From a virus, in the IMG/VR virus record IMGVR_UViG_3300021375_000072, positions 1 through 38,774 of that record: a stretch of DNA of 38,774 nt; one strand, written 5' to 3'. Position 1 is the first letter of the stretch; each line of letters starts with the position of its first letter. Position numbers and translations under genes: made by a program. Below the pieces are notes generated by a model. It did not search any database. It was not told where the DNA came from and saw only the letters and a list, made by a program, of their open reading frames with translations. Positions 22,701-30,728 of this stretch are shown here, piece after piece.

Positions 22701-25700
22701 TTTGCCAATTTGTAATATCTCTTGGCGTTCCATATTTAAACCGTCTATTTCTTTATCAAGTTTATTCGCTAAATTATTAAGACTTTTAATATCAGATTTT
22801 CTAAGCACTTCTAAAATGCTGAATGTGTCAGACGCAAGGAGGCTAGCTGCAAGTGTAGGATCACTAAGTACTTTGGTTAAGTTCTTACCTGCAAACTTTA
22901 CACCATCTTTACCTATATTATTGTCAGCTGTTATAGCGGCTTGATAGCTTTCAGTAAGCGCTTTAGAAGTGTAGCTACCGTTAATTTTATTTCGTACACG
23001 GTCAAGGTCTATAGTTACATTATTAAAATTTAAAGACCCCATTTCACGTTGTGCTTTTTGATCTGACAAACCAAGGTTAGTTGTCTCTGCTAAATCTTTT
23101 TCTCCTATGATGTACTCTATACCTCGAACTAAACCATTATCTCTGTTATACCCAGGCCCAAGAAGACTAACTATAAAATCAACAAAAGTAGACAACCATT
23201 TTTTTACTTGCCCGATCCAAGCAGGTTGATTTTTTGATTCACTAGCCTTTAATAAAAGCTCAGAGCCGTTTACTGCCCACCATTCACTTGGGCTGGTTAA
23301 TGAGTACAGTTTGGAAAAAGAAAAAGACTCGTCGGCTGCAAGTTTTGTTTTTACTTTGTTTCGATGAGAATTTTTAATAAGTTTAACAGTATCTTTTATA
23401 GTGTCCGTAAATTGTTTTGTATCTTTAGTTTTCATAAAATCTGGGTTTTGTTTTATGCTCTTAAGAACTTGAGCTAACCCTTTTGGACTTACTTCAAGCC
23501 CCTTTGCGCTACGCTCAACAACATCTGCTACTGCCAGCCGTGCTCTTAGATCCCCTGCGTGCGCTATTGGCAACAACTCAAAAAAGTGTCTCCGCGCTTT
23601 TAATAACGTTAAAGTATCATCTGTGTCTGTGGCTTGATTAAGAGTTGTTTTTGTATATACACCAGCTTTGTAATCTTTTAAATACGAAGCCATTATTTCG
23701 GTTTCTGCTTTTACTATTGGAATTAAATTGGTTGCTATATCTTTTTTCCATTCGTTTTCTATAGCTTCTCGTATATCATTAGGTAGATAACGCTCAGTAT
23801 GATGTAATAATTCATGAACAGCAGCAGCACTGTCAGGAATTATATTAGCCGGGTTTTGCTGGTTATTAGCGCTAACAAATAGATCAATTAACCGTTTTCC
23901 AAAAGTGTACGATGCTAATACACCGTTTCTGCTCACGCCTTTGTTTATTTTAAGGTTTACATTAGTAGCTAAACTTGGATTTCTTTCGAGCATCCAGGCT
24001 AAAGCCTTTAAAGACCTATGTGAAGTAGTATTAGGCTTGGTATTAGCAATAGCTTCTGTTAATTGTTTTTTTACTTTTGCATAGTTCGCTCTATTTTCTC
24101 CACGAGGTATTGTGTTTTGAGGTACTCTTTTTCCTTTTGCGTCTACGTTATAGTCGCCATATATACTTTTAGCCGTGTTAATTACGCGCTCTCTAAATTG
24201 TTTTTCTCCTTCAAAAACCTCATAGTTAGTATCGTAACTTCTATCTATACGTTCATTTACTACTTTTAAAATTTTCTGTACGTTTTCTATAGCTTGTTTC
24301 TTTGTTGTACCAACAACATTTTGAGATCCTCCTGCACTTCCCCCTACAATTGCATACGTAGTTAGGTTAGGTTCGCCTACCGGAGTGCCTATGTTAGCGA
24401 CGTCTATTACAACCCCTGTTCTATCGTCCGTAATACGGAACATGTCTGGAGCACCTGCAATTTTTTCTTCTATTGTGTAAGTAGCTTTTTGTGGTTTAGC
24501 AGCTGCTTTTTCTGCTCGTTTTTCTTCCGCTGTTGGCTCTCTACCAAAATCACCTGCTTCTACCCTTGCTTCTAATCGTTTAGATATTTCATCAAAAGCG
24601 GCGTTTGTTTCTGGGGGTAACTTAGTTGCCTCTAAATTTTTTTGTATTTTTTCTGCAGGAGTTTCTGTAGGTACAACAGGGTCGTCAAACTCATTAATAA
24701 TTGTATCCGCATCGGACGCTAGCTCTTCTGCTACACGCCTATTAAACACCTTTTTAGTTTCTTCAGCGTCTAACTTACCTAAACCAACAGCAACATCTCC
24801 TAACCCAGGAACTCTTTTTTTATTTTTATATTTTTTAACTTGTTCTGGGGCAGGTATTTTTGTATTTTTTAATTTGTTTTCTGCTTCTTCTATTATTATT
24901 TCTTCGTCTACTGTAGTTAACTCAAGAACGCCTTTCTTTTTCTTACGACTTTTTGGTTTTACTTTAGGTTTAGGTTCTGCTACTGGAGAACCAACTGGGT
25001 CGTCAAACTCAGAGGCTTCTAAATCAAGTTCTTGCTGTTTTAATGCCGCATCTTCATCAACGTCAACATCAGCAGCTGATTCAGTTTCAGTGTCATCTAG
25101 CCAAACAATTCGTTTTTGCCTTTGCTGTGGGGTAAGGTCTGGTCTATTTAAATCTAACTCAAGCTGAGCATCTGGGCTTGGAACTCCACCAGCAATATCT
25201 AACTTTGTCTGTATGTCTTTAACGTTTTTATCTGCGGTGCTTGTTCCGTCTACTGACCTTCCACTCCGCATGTCGTCGTTTTGGCGTTGACGCAATTTAA
25301 TTTGTTCCTCGGCGCTAAGATCGTTTGGATTTATTAACCCTTCTGGGGCACCTTTTGTTCTGTTCCTAGGTCTTCTTCCTTCAGCAATGTCGAGCCTATC
25401 TTGCATATCTTTAACTGCTTGAGGGATTACTGTAGGGGTTACGTTTCCTTGCGCTTCTTGAAGTTTAGCGTCTTCTTTAGCTGCTTCAGTTGTTTGTTCT
25501 ACGTTTTCTTGTGCGTCACCGTCTACTTGCGCAGTAGCATCATTTTGTACTCCGTTTGCTGTAGCAATAATATATTCGTATATTAAAGTATCTATATCTG
25601 CACGAGATGCACCTTTGCCAACTGCATTTTGCACTGCATTTTGTAATTTGTCTGTGTCTACATTTTGTAAAAGACTTGGCTCCATGCCGCGTGTAACATC

Positions 25701-27287
25701 CGTTATAATCTCATCTGCTTTTTGTTTTCTAGCTATTGCAGCTCGTGAAGCTACTATGTCGATTGGTGCTGTAAAACCTTCGCCTAATGCTTCTAAAGCT
25801 AACTCACCCATTTCAGCTTTTTCGCCTACAGATTCTGCTGCAGCTTTAGCACCAAGAGCACCACCTGTTCCTTGAATTCCAAATTGAGTTGCTACGTTAC
25901 CAGTGGCAGCAAAAGTAGGGCTTTTAATAAATCTAGAAAAAGGAGCAAACCCTATGAAAGCACCTGCAATAGCGTTAGGTTTTACTTCTGCTATAGTTTT
26001 AGTTTTTGCGTATTCTCTAGCTTTTTCTACATCGCCATTAAACTTATTAAGACCTTCTTTATAGTTTGGCCCTAACGCACTAGCCACTACAGCGGTAGAA
26101 TTTAATGTAGAACCCCCTACTGCTGTCCCTGACATGTTAGCTGCGCGGCTACTTAAAAATTTAGCTGCGGCTCCTTTGGTAGCTAGTCCAGCAACACCAC
26201 CAAAAGGTAAGGAAGCAATAACTCCTGGAAGTTGCTCACCGAAAAAGTTAAGCGCGGCTCCAGGATTTCTTAAGAAAAAATCTAACATTTCCATAGCAGC
26301 GGCAGTAAAAGAACCGTCTTCAGCTGCAGAAGCATCATTTGCTCTTCGTATCGCCTCTGCAATTCTTGGGTCAGAAGCTATAGCGTCATATTCTTCTTGG
26401 GCTTCTTTTAGTTTAGCCGCACTTTCTTCAGAGTCTTGAAGCATATCTGCTAATGTATACCAAGTGGTCATTACGCGCTTCATGCCTTTTTGGAACGAGT
26501 CTACAAAACCTACGTCATCATCACCTGTTTCTTCTGTAGCAGTTTGTACAAGAGTTTTTGCTTCTTCATCGGAGCTTAGTAACTCAGCCTCTGGGTGTAA
26601 AAAAAGAAACTGCTGTGCTTTGTCTTTATTAAGAAAATCATAAGTCTTTCCGTTAGGGTGAAGAACGCTAACTACTTCTGAGGCTACTTCTGAGGCTACT
26701 TCTGAGGCTACTTCTGAGGCTGTTGTTTGTGTTTCCGGCCCTAAAATTTTTGTTACGTAGTCTTTTGTTTCTTTAGGTAGAGAGTTTCTGTCACCGTCCC
26801 ATTTATCAGCATTACCTGGCCCCCAATTATAAGCAACTAAAGCTCTTTCTTCATCCCCGTTATAGCGCTTAAGCATCCCATTAAAATAACTTTTCCCAAA
26901 CTCTAAATTTAAATTTTCGTCCCCTAAAAGAATCTCTGAGGATTGTTCATCCCGTGCAGCGTAAGGAATACCAACTTGATCCGCAAAATCAAAAATGCTT
27001 GGGATGTTATACCCTGGATCTCCAGCGGTTGGTGCTGTTGATTGAGTAATTCCTAAACCCCCCGCAGGAGACCTAAGAACTTTACCTTCACTATCAAATT
27101 GCCTACCACTACTTTCCGCAAAAATTAAACGGTCAAACACATCTTCGGTTTGGTTTTGTTGCGGTTGTTCTTCTTGTTCAGCGTTTAGTAACTCAGCATC
27201 TGGGTGTAAAAAAAGAAACTGCTGTGCTTTAGCTGCGTCAGGAAATTCGTATGTTTTTCCGTTAGTATGCAATACCGAGTACGCCAT
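19791..27287 (-). CDS. Giant internal virion / DNA-ejection protein with transglycosylase domain, 2498 aa
   Basis: Virion protein expected to be ejected with DNA and to open the cell wall, comparable to T7 gp16. Residues 50-180 are a lytic transglycosylase: AESSG (E58 catalytic), GLGITQ (77-82) and AYNWGPG (152-158). A 31-residue module (4-34) is repeated at 207-237; between them is an SEVA tandem repeat (190-205). Residues about 340-530 are Gly/Ala-rich hydrophobic helices. H1158-E-L-L-H1162 in AVHELLHHTERY is a zinc-peptidase motif. The C-terminal third is helical with a hydrophobic segment (about 2175-2205). It occupies 19% of the window and is the last gene of the late operon. Confidence 0.93.
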   Translation of the reverse strand: MAYSVLHTNGKTYEFPDAAKAQQFLFLHPDAELLNAEQEEQPQQNQTEDVFDRLIFAESSGRQFDSEGKVLRSPAGGLGITQSTAPTAGDPGYNIPSIFDFADQVGIPYAARDEQSSEILLGDENLNLEFGKSYFNGMLKRYNGDEERALVAYNWGPGNADKWDGDRNSLPKETKDYVTKILGPETQTTASEVASEVASEVASEVVSVLHPNGKTYDFLNKDKAQQFLFLHPEAELLSSDEEAKTLVQTATEETGDDDVGFVDSFQKGMKRVMTTWYTLADMLQDSEESAAKLKEAQEEYDAIASDPRIAEAIRRANDASAAEDGSFTAAAMEMLDFFLRNPGAALNFFGEQLPGVIASLPFGGVAGLATKGAAAKFLSSRAANMSGTAVGGSTLNSTAVVASALGPNYKEGLNKFNGDVEKAREYAKTKTIAEVKPNAIAGAFIGFAPFSRFIKSPTFAATGNVATQFGIQGTGGALGAKAAAESVGEKAEMGELALEALGEGFTAPIDIVASRAAIARKQKADEIITDVTRGMEPSLLQNVDTDKLQNAVQNAVGKGASRADIDTLIYEYIIATANGVQNDATAQVDGDAQENVEQTTEAAKEDAKLQEAQGNVTPTVIPQAVKDMQDRLDIAEGRRPRNRTKGAPEGLINPNDLSAEEQIKLRQRQNDDMRSGRSVDGTSTADKNVKDIQTKLDIAGGVPSPDAQLELDLNRPDLTPQQRQKRIVWLDDTETESAADVDVDEDAALKQQELDLEASEFDDPVGSPVAEPKPKVKPKSRKKKKGVLELTTVDEEIIIEEAENKLKNTKIPAPEQVKKYKNKKRVPGLGDVAVGLGKLDAEETKKVFNRRVAEELASDADTIINEFDDPVVPTETPAEKIQKNLEATKLPPETNAAFDEISKRLEARVEAGDFGREPTAEEKRAEKAAAKPQKATYTIEEKIAGAPDMFRITDDRTGVVIDVANIGTPVGEPNLTTYAIVGGSAGGSQNVVGTTKKQAIENVQKILKVVNERIDRSYDTNYEVFEGEKQFRERVINTAKSIYGDYNVDAKGKRVPQNTIPRGENRANYAKVKKQLTEAIANTKPNTTSHRSLKALAWMLERNPSLATNVNLKINKGVSRNGVLASYTFGKRLIDLFVSANNQQNPANIIPDSAAAVHELLHHTERYLPNDIREAIENEWKKDIATNLIPIVKAETEIMASYLKDYKAGVYTKTTLNQATDTDDTLTLLKARRHFFELLPIAHAGDLRARLAVADVVERSAKGLEVSPKGLAQVLKSIKQNPDFMKTKDTKQFTDTIKDTVKLIKNSHRNKVKTKLAADESFSFSKLYSLTSPSEWWAVNGSELLLKASESKNQPAWIGQVKKWLSTFVDFIVSLLGPGYNRDNGLVRGIEYIIGEKDLAETTNLGLSDQKAQREMGSLNFNNVTIDLDRVRNKINGSYTSKALTESYQAAITADNNIGKDGVKFAGKNLTKVLSDPTLAASLLASDTFSILEVLRKSDIKSLNNLANKLDKEIDGLNMERQEILQIGKKTYDQLSEFILGSPIGGRLLQEIMTDSTVMRFDPSEFTSITEAIQKDKTLVALREKLKEPNISDADKTKVQQTIDGRTKDMRSVYSRWELLGKMKRNKKATGVSDTKVEAEGHKLYKDVRDVYAEMFKRNEEIQLANIDKLGLSEVESLSVKETVSEMYSAIRDQGVYFPLLRFGDYWIKVKKGPDTGLWTFEKESERDAFMAQVEKNLDLQGQEVGEETLVFGNNRKELRNTYENTDNLLGAVYNNLNKLSFKKAGTGDTLGIVEEIKDQILNIYLTTLPDRDLRTRLAKRKATPGYSYDQARAFSFYMGAASAQLPRLRRKKDAELALSQARDSVKNQPYQVRVNKIIDELAQRTRAEFSPEPQSELLRKIENISGQSIFYTSLLGVDTALQNYNVIATFAPSVLGQKYGIGAVKTLGTYLAFGKGAQQIASGSINKININETALDTEVGSLGNLARVKKNPFLKAAYEYANNRGLFGTNYLEQFMSAGYTPTEGSIGEPVSPIKNGMRRLGRLISFPFRYSERHVREIVYFSAVEEEFKFRTKALKKAGKSTSLNEEQVIEIFEEAKRLTKEIAFDYSRFNRSFNKFTTASGVGGFLARNASRLQSFRLQAIAFVVRNFAMSLGAIKHLPASERKAAFSKLMTFSVMTALTAGTTGVMGYTLVTSIINGILNELDEDDPTNKTLIKEYRDDFTLWMKESWLPENVANDKLRLMLTNGVIDTATGYNFSAMLNMDSMIAPSLYGSPSASLDMRARFGSAADTFLGVGYDRLLDFADTTEKVGSQLVRGNFDKALSVLGESLRNTLPNIKDVSEAYRLASVGEIDKDTKAIVRFEEDIPTNEVLMRVIGREPLEISERKDAELRRTRVYGEARAMRTKLRRLLKDNIRDMARRDVARPDTPIDTILREREKILQEIYAFNRDNPTAQIDLYDTFQKIDQELVNEVNDPKRYSGISKEEAALIKQRSAQ
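26577..27278 (-). repeat. Duplicated 31-codon module at the N-terminus of the giant protein
   Basis: 27186-27278 (residues 4-34) and 26577-26669 (207-237) encode the same pattern SVLHxNGKTYxF...AQQFLFLHPxAELL with no gaps. Between the copies lies the transglycosylase domain, so the module brackets the enzyme. Confidence 0.9.
26672..26719 (-). repeat. Four tandem 12-bp units coding SEVA
   Basis: Four exact copies of CTACTTCTGAGG (26672-26683, 26684-26695, 26696-26707, 26708-26719), read on the - strand as repeated SEVA tetrapeptides between the transglycosylase and the second LHPNG module. Unit length is a multiple of three, so copy-number change would not shift the frame. Confidence 0.95.
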
Positions 27288-27302
27288 ACAAAAACCTTTC
27301 TA

Positions 27303-29288
27303 TTAACTCTGGTTTATTCTTGCGGCATCCGCATCAGGATCACGAGCTGTAGTAGTTTTTCTCATATTTTGCGCACGCTCAAGTTCTTTTTTAACTTGTT
27401 GTTCCGCGTATGCATATTGTTCGGGGAAAGTTTTTAATTCTAAAAACAGTGGATCTTGAGAAGCTCTAAGTTGCGGAATTCGTTCATATATAGCTTTTTG
27501 TATATCTAAGTCCATCTTAAGTTTAGCTGCGCTTTGTGTTAAAGCAGAATCAACTCTTGTCCTCGCCTCAGTACGTGCTATATCTTCAAGTTGGGCATCA
27601 GTCAGACCTGCATACTTAGATCCAGGCTCATCTCTTAAGACTTTTAGATTGGCTAGTCTATTTTGAATATTTTGTTCATCTTTTTTATCTGCCTTAAGAA
27701 TAGCTCTTTGAGTTTCAGCATTTGTATTTGCAACGTATACTCCAAGCTCTTTTTGTGCTTTAGCAATTTGAGCATCAAGTTGCATTTTTCTTGCACCAGT
27801 AGATCTGTCACTAGCGGCTTTAAGTAAGTCAAGTTTTTCTTGTCGTTTAGCAACTTCGTTAAGAGCCAGTTTTTCTTGAGCGTCTTTCTTTCTAGCCCTA
27901 GCATCTTTTAGTGCTTCCTTAACAGATGGTGCGGTAGCCGCCCCTGCTTGTCCTGCTGCTTGCAATGCATACGGAGAGTCACTAGCCGCCATACGGAAAC
28001 CAAACTCCGCCATAGCTGTATACAAGTCTTCTTTTTTAGCCTTATCAGCTAAGTACTCTTCGGTTTGTAAATAGTCTTCGTATTTTGTATCTCGCTTGCC
28101 AAGCTCGTCTTGTAACTTTTTAAACTCACTGGCGGTTGTATCTTCAGGCACAACAATACCGTCAAACATTGCTTCGATTTCTCTTTTAGTTTGATCGTCT
28201 TGTTTTTCTTCTGTTTCTGGCGCTACTTCTGGCGCTACTTCTGGCGCTACTTTTGGTGCTTCCGGCACTCCTGCGGTCTCTTCTTCTTCGCTTGCTTCTT
28301 TTGCAGGAAAATTTAAAAAAGCGTCATTGGTAAAGCCTTGAGAATAACCACCTTTGTCATAATATTCATCAAAGTCCGTTCTTTCATCTAATGGCTTTTC
28401 TCCAGGAATTAACCCTAAAGACCTTCCAATTTGACCTTGCCCAAAACTTTCTCTAGCCCTCATATTAGCTTCATCAAACTTTTCTTCTCTAAATTTTTGA
28501 TACTCAGGATTTGCTCGTAGTTCTTTTTGTTCTTGTTTTGTTCTGGCAAGTTGTGCTTCTAGGTTTTCCCTTTCCATAAACAAATCTGGATTTTCCATTT
28601 GTCGTTCCAAATCAAATATTTTTTGTCTAAGCTCCGCCCCTCTACCAAGTAATGATGAACCATCAATTAAAGCCGCGTCATCAGGATTAATTATTGGTAC
28701 TAGAGCATCAGAAAGATTTGATGGGTTTGCTTCTTCGTATAATCGAGCGTTATTTTCTAGCCTAATAATATCTTCTTCGGTCAAGTCACCGTATTGACTT
28801 GGTGCCCCACCAGGAGCGTACCCAGGGACATCTCCACCGCCAGCAAATGCAAGTAACCCGCCACTAGCGGCTCTAGGTATCATTCCTGGCCCCATAGGAA
28901 GTTGGTTCATACCAGCCACACTAGGACGAGGCGCCATTTTTTGTTGCATAGCTTGCATCTGAGCAGCTTGCGGTGTTGCGCCCATACCTCGTGGTATTTG
29001 AGCTGTCATTTGTGGTTGTTGTGGCATACCTTGTGGCATTGGTGGTTGTGCTGGCATACCTTGTGGCGCAGGTTGAGGGTTAAATACTTGCTCTGCTACG
29101 GTAGTCGTTTGTTGTTGTTCTTGTGCTTGCGCTTCCCTCATGCGATCTATAAACATACCAGCCATTACAGCTGTTGTAGGATCAAGTAACCCCATTTGAG
29201 CAGCTTTAGCTATGCTCTGTTTGTTGCCACCGTATTCTTTAGCGACATCTTCAGGGGCTTGCATACTAAAAGGTTTTCCCATCGCCAT
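27303..29288 (-). CDS. Internal virion protein, 661 aa
   Basis: Low-complexity Gln/Pro/Met-rich N-terminal third (about 50-135), a Gly-rich turn SGGLLAFAGGGDVPGYAPGG (about 143-162), then a long charged helical C-terminal half rich in Lys/Glu/Ala (about 365-655), likely coiled coil. This composition is typical of podovirus internal-core or ejection proteins. A PEVA tandem repeat (28219-28254) mirrors the SEVA repeat in the neighbouring giant protein. Gene order (between two other core proteins) supports the role. Its start overlaps the upstream stop (TAATG). Confidence 0.85.
   Translation of the reverse strand: MAMGKPFSMQAPEDVAKEYGGNKQSIAKAAQMGLLDPTTAVMAGMFIDRMREAQAQEQQQTTTVAEQVFNPQPAPQGMPAQPPMPQGMPQQPQMTAQIPRGMGATPQAAQMQAMQQKMAPRPSVAGMNQLPMGPGMIPRAASGGLLAFAGGGDVPGYAPGGAPSQYGDLTEEDIIRLENNARLYEEANPSNLSDALVPIINPDDAALIDGSSLLGRGAELRQKIFDLERQMENPDLFMERENLEAQLARTKQEQKELRANPEYQKFREEKFDEANMRARESFGQGQIGRSLGLIPGEKPLDERTDFDEYYDKGGYSQGFTNDAFLNFPAKEASEEEETAGVPEAPKVAPEVAPEVAPETEEKQDDQTKREIEAMFDGIVVPEDTTASEFKKLQDELGKRDTKYEDYLQTEEYLADKAKKEDLYTAMAEFGFRMAASDSPYALQAAGQAGAATAPSVKEALKDARARKKDAQEKLALNEVAKRQEKLDLLKAASDRSTGARKMQLDAQIAKAQKELGVYVANTNAETQRAILKADKKDEQNIQNRLANLKVLRDEPGSKYAGLTDAQLEDIARTEARTRVDSALTQSAAKLKMDLDIQKAIYERIPQLRASQDPLFLELKTFPEQYAYAEQQVKKELERAQNMRKTTTARDPDADAARINQS
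28219..28254 (-). repeat. Three tandem 12-bp units coding PEVA
   Basis: GGCGCTACTTCT at 28219-28230 and 28231-28242, and GGCGCTACTTTT at 28243-28254, read on the - strand as VAPEVAPEVAPE. Nine bases (GCTACTTCT) are shared with the 12-bp unit in the giant protein gene. Confidence 0.9.
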
Positions 29289-30292
29289 TATTTATTCCCT
29301 ATTAAGTTAGCCATACCAAGACCCGCTATACCTAAACCACCTATTTGAGACACCATTGATGGAGGTTGTGCGTATGTTGTAGCTGTCGAACCAAGTTGTA
29401 CTGGAATACCTCGCATCAAGTTACTGAAGTACCCTAACTGCTCCATTGGGTAGTCACGCTGCGCTAAAAAGTCAGCATAAGACTGATCGAGTAGTTGTTG
29501 ATTAAGTCCACGTTGTTCTTGTCCAGCAGCTGCTTGTGCTTGTATTCTCTGTAGCTGATTAGCTTGTGCTGAACTACCAATATCGCCAATAGTTGCACCT
29601 GCTTGAGCCGCTTGTTGTGCGCCTTGTAGGCCCACTTGTTGTCCTTGAAGCCCTGTCTGTAAGCCTTGTAGTCCAAGAGTAGCGCCAAACTGTTGAGCTT
29701 GTTGCGCTTGATCAAATGCCTGTTGCTGTCCTCTAGATTGTATAGCGCCAAGTTCTTGTTGTAAGTTACGCTCTCGTTCTGTTTGAGCCAACAACTGCCT
29801 TGCACCACCATATGTACCTTGCCTAGCAGCGCCTAAATTACCTGCTAAATTACCTATTTGTGCATCTCGTACCGCTTCTTGTTTGTTTACATCCACTACA
29901 TTCTGCATATACGGAGACATAAACGCTTGTTGCGCCGCAGGTGAAGTAGCTAAGTTCTGATAATTTTGTCCTGCCCCCGCAGCTATTGCACCTAGACCTG
30001 CTCCTGTTTGTCCAAACCCAAGTGCTTGCGTCCCACCTGTGTTTGCGAATTGAGCAGCTTGATCAAACTCCGGTCTCGTTTGCATACCAGCAATTTCTTG
30101 CTGTGCTCCAGTTTGTGCCCCAGTAAACCCAGCAACTCGTGGATCTTCATAAGCCTGATAAGGTCTATTAGACTCAGCCTGTGCCCGTTGCATAATATCC
30201 GTAAGGTACGGCTTAGCATATTCAGGTAAGTTACTCTGATTTATATTTTGACTTTCTGGTGCTGGTGGTGGTGCTGGACTACCTTTACCCAT
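29288..30292 (-). CDS. Internal virion protein, Ala/Gln/Gly-rich, 334 aa
   Basis: Starts GKGSPAPPPAP, then a long helical Ala/Gln/Gly-rich region with short repeats (GLQGLQTGLQGQQVGLQGAQ at about 209-228) and a hydrophobic Gly-rich C-terminus (SQIGGLGIAGLGMANLIGN). Such proteins are common between the hub and the large ejection protein in marine podovirus-like phages and probably form part of the internal core or the channel for DNA. No enzymatic motif. Overlaps the upstream gene by 8 nt. Confidence 0.82.
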   Translation of the reverse strand: MGKGSPAPPPAPESQNINQSNLPEYAKPYLTDIMQRAQAESNRPYQAYEDPRVAGFTGAQTGAQQEIAGMQTRPEFDQAAQFANTGGTQALGFGQTGAGLGAIAAGAGQNYQNLATSPAAQQAFMSPYMQNVVDVNKQEAVRDAQIGNLAGNLGAARQGTYGGARQLLAQTERERNLQQELGAIQSRGQQQAFDQAQQAQQFGATLGLQGLQTGLQGQQVGLQGAQQAAQAGATIGDIGSSAQANQLQRIQAQAAAGQEQRGLNQQLLDQSYADFLAQRDYPMEQLGYFSNLMRGIPVQLGSTATTYAQPPSMVSQIGGLGIAGLGMANLIGNK

Positions 30293-30728
30293 TTATATCT
30301 CCTAAACCCGTGCTAGCCACAGGTAATTCGTATGTATTCCACAACGGTTTGTGTCCGTCAGTTTTAAAAATTTTAGCCCAACCTGGCCTGCCAACGGACT
30401 CAATCCCGTCGCATTTAGTATCAAAAGCCCATTTTTGCAGCAGTTCTAGCATGGGCTTCTTCCATTTTTCTAACTCTACACCCCCCGTAAACACCATATC
30501 TAAGTACTTTTTACGTGGGTACTGCCTAATCATTGTAACCACTGCGCCTTTAATACTTTCTTCATCGAACGCAATCCAAAGCGTGTGCTCATAATCTGTA
30601 ATGCAATCTAATATATCTTCAACATCATACCGCCCATACGTATAGTCAGCGGCTTTCTTTAAGTGCGGCATTACCGCATCCCATATGTCCGTTACATGCT
30701 CTCTAGGAACCATTGAAACTTTCATCAT
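30285..30728 (-). CDS. GNAT-like phage protein, 147 aa
   Basis: Pattern of a conserved phage protein with a GNAT acetyltransferase-like fold: N-terminal helices (VTDIWDAVMPHLKKAADYTYGRY), a strand HTLWIAFDEESIKGAVVTMI, RKKYLDMVFTGG and a C-terminal CDGIESVGRPGWAKIF. The acetyl-CoA P-loop (R/QxxGxG/A) is not clearly present, so catalytic activity is uncertain. It lies between internal virion genes and is coupled to the previous gene by ATGA. It may be a virion assembly factor. Confidence 0.8.
   Translation of the reverse strand: MMKVSMVPREHVTDIWDAVMPHLKKAADYTYGRYDVEDILDCITDYEHTLWIAFDEESIKGAVVTMIRQYPRKKYLDMVFTGGVELEKWKKPMLELLQKWAFDTKCDGIESVGRPGWAKIFKTDGHKPLWNTYELPVASTGLGDING

Noticed and set aside
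22351-26439. Plus-strand ORFs within the giant protein gene
   Set aside because: They are mirror frames of the 2498-aa gene: low-complexity Ser/Leu/Phe-rich, without ribosome sites or recognisable domains.
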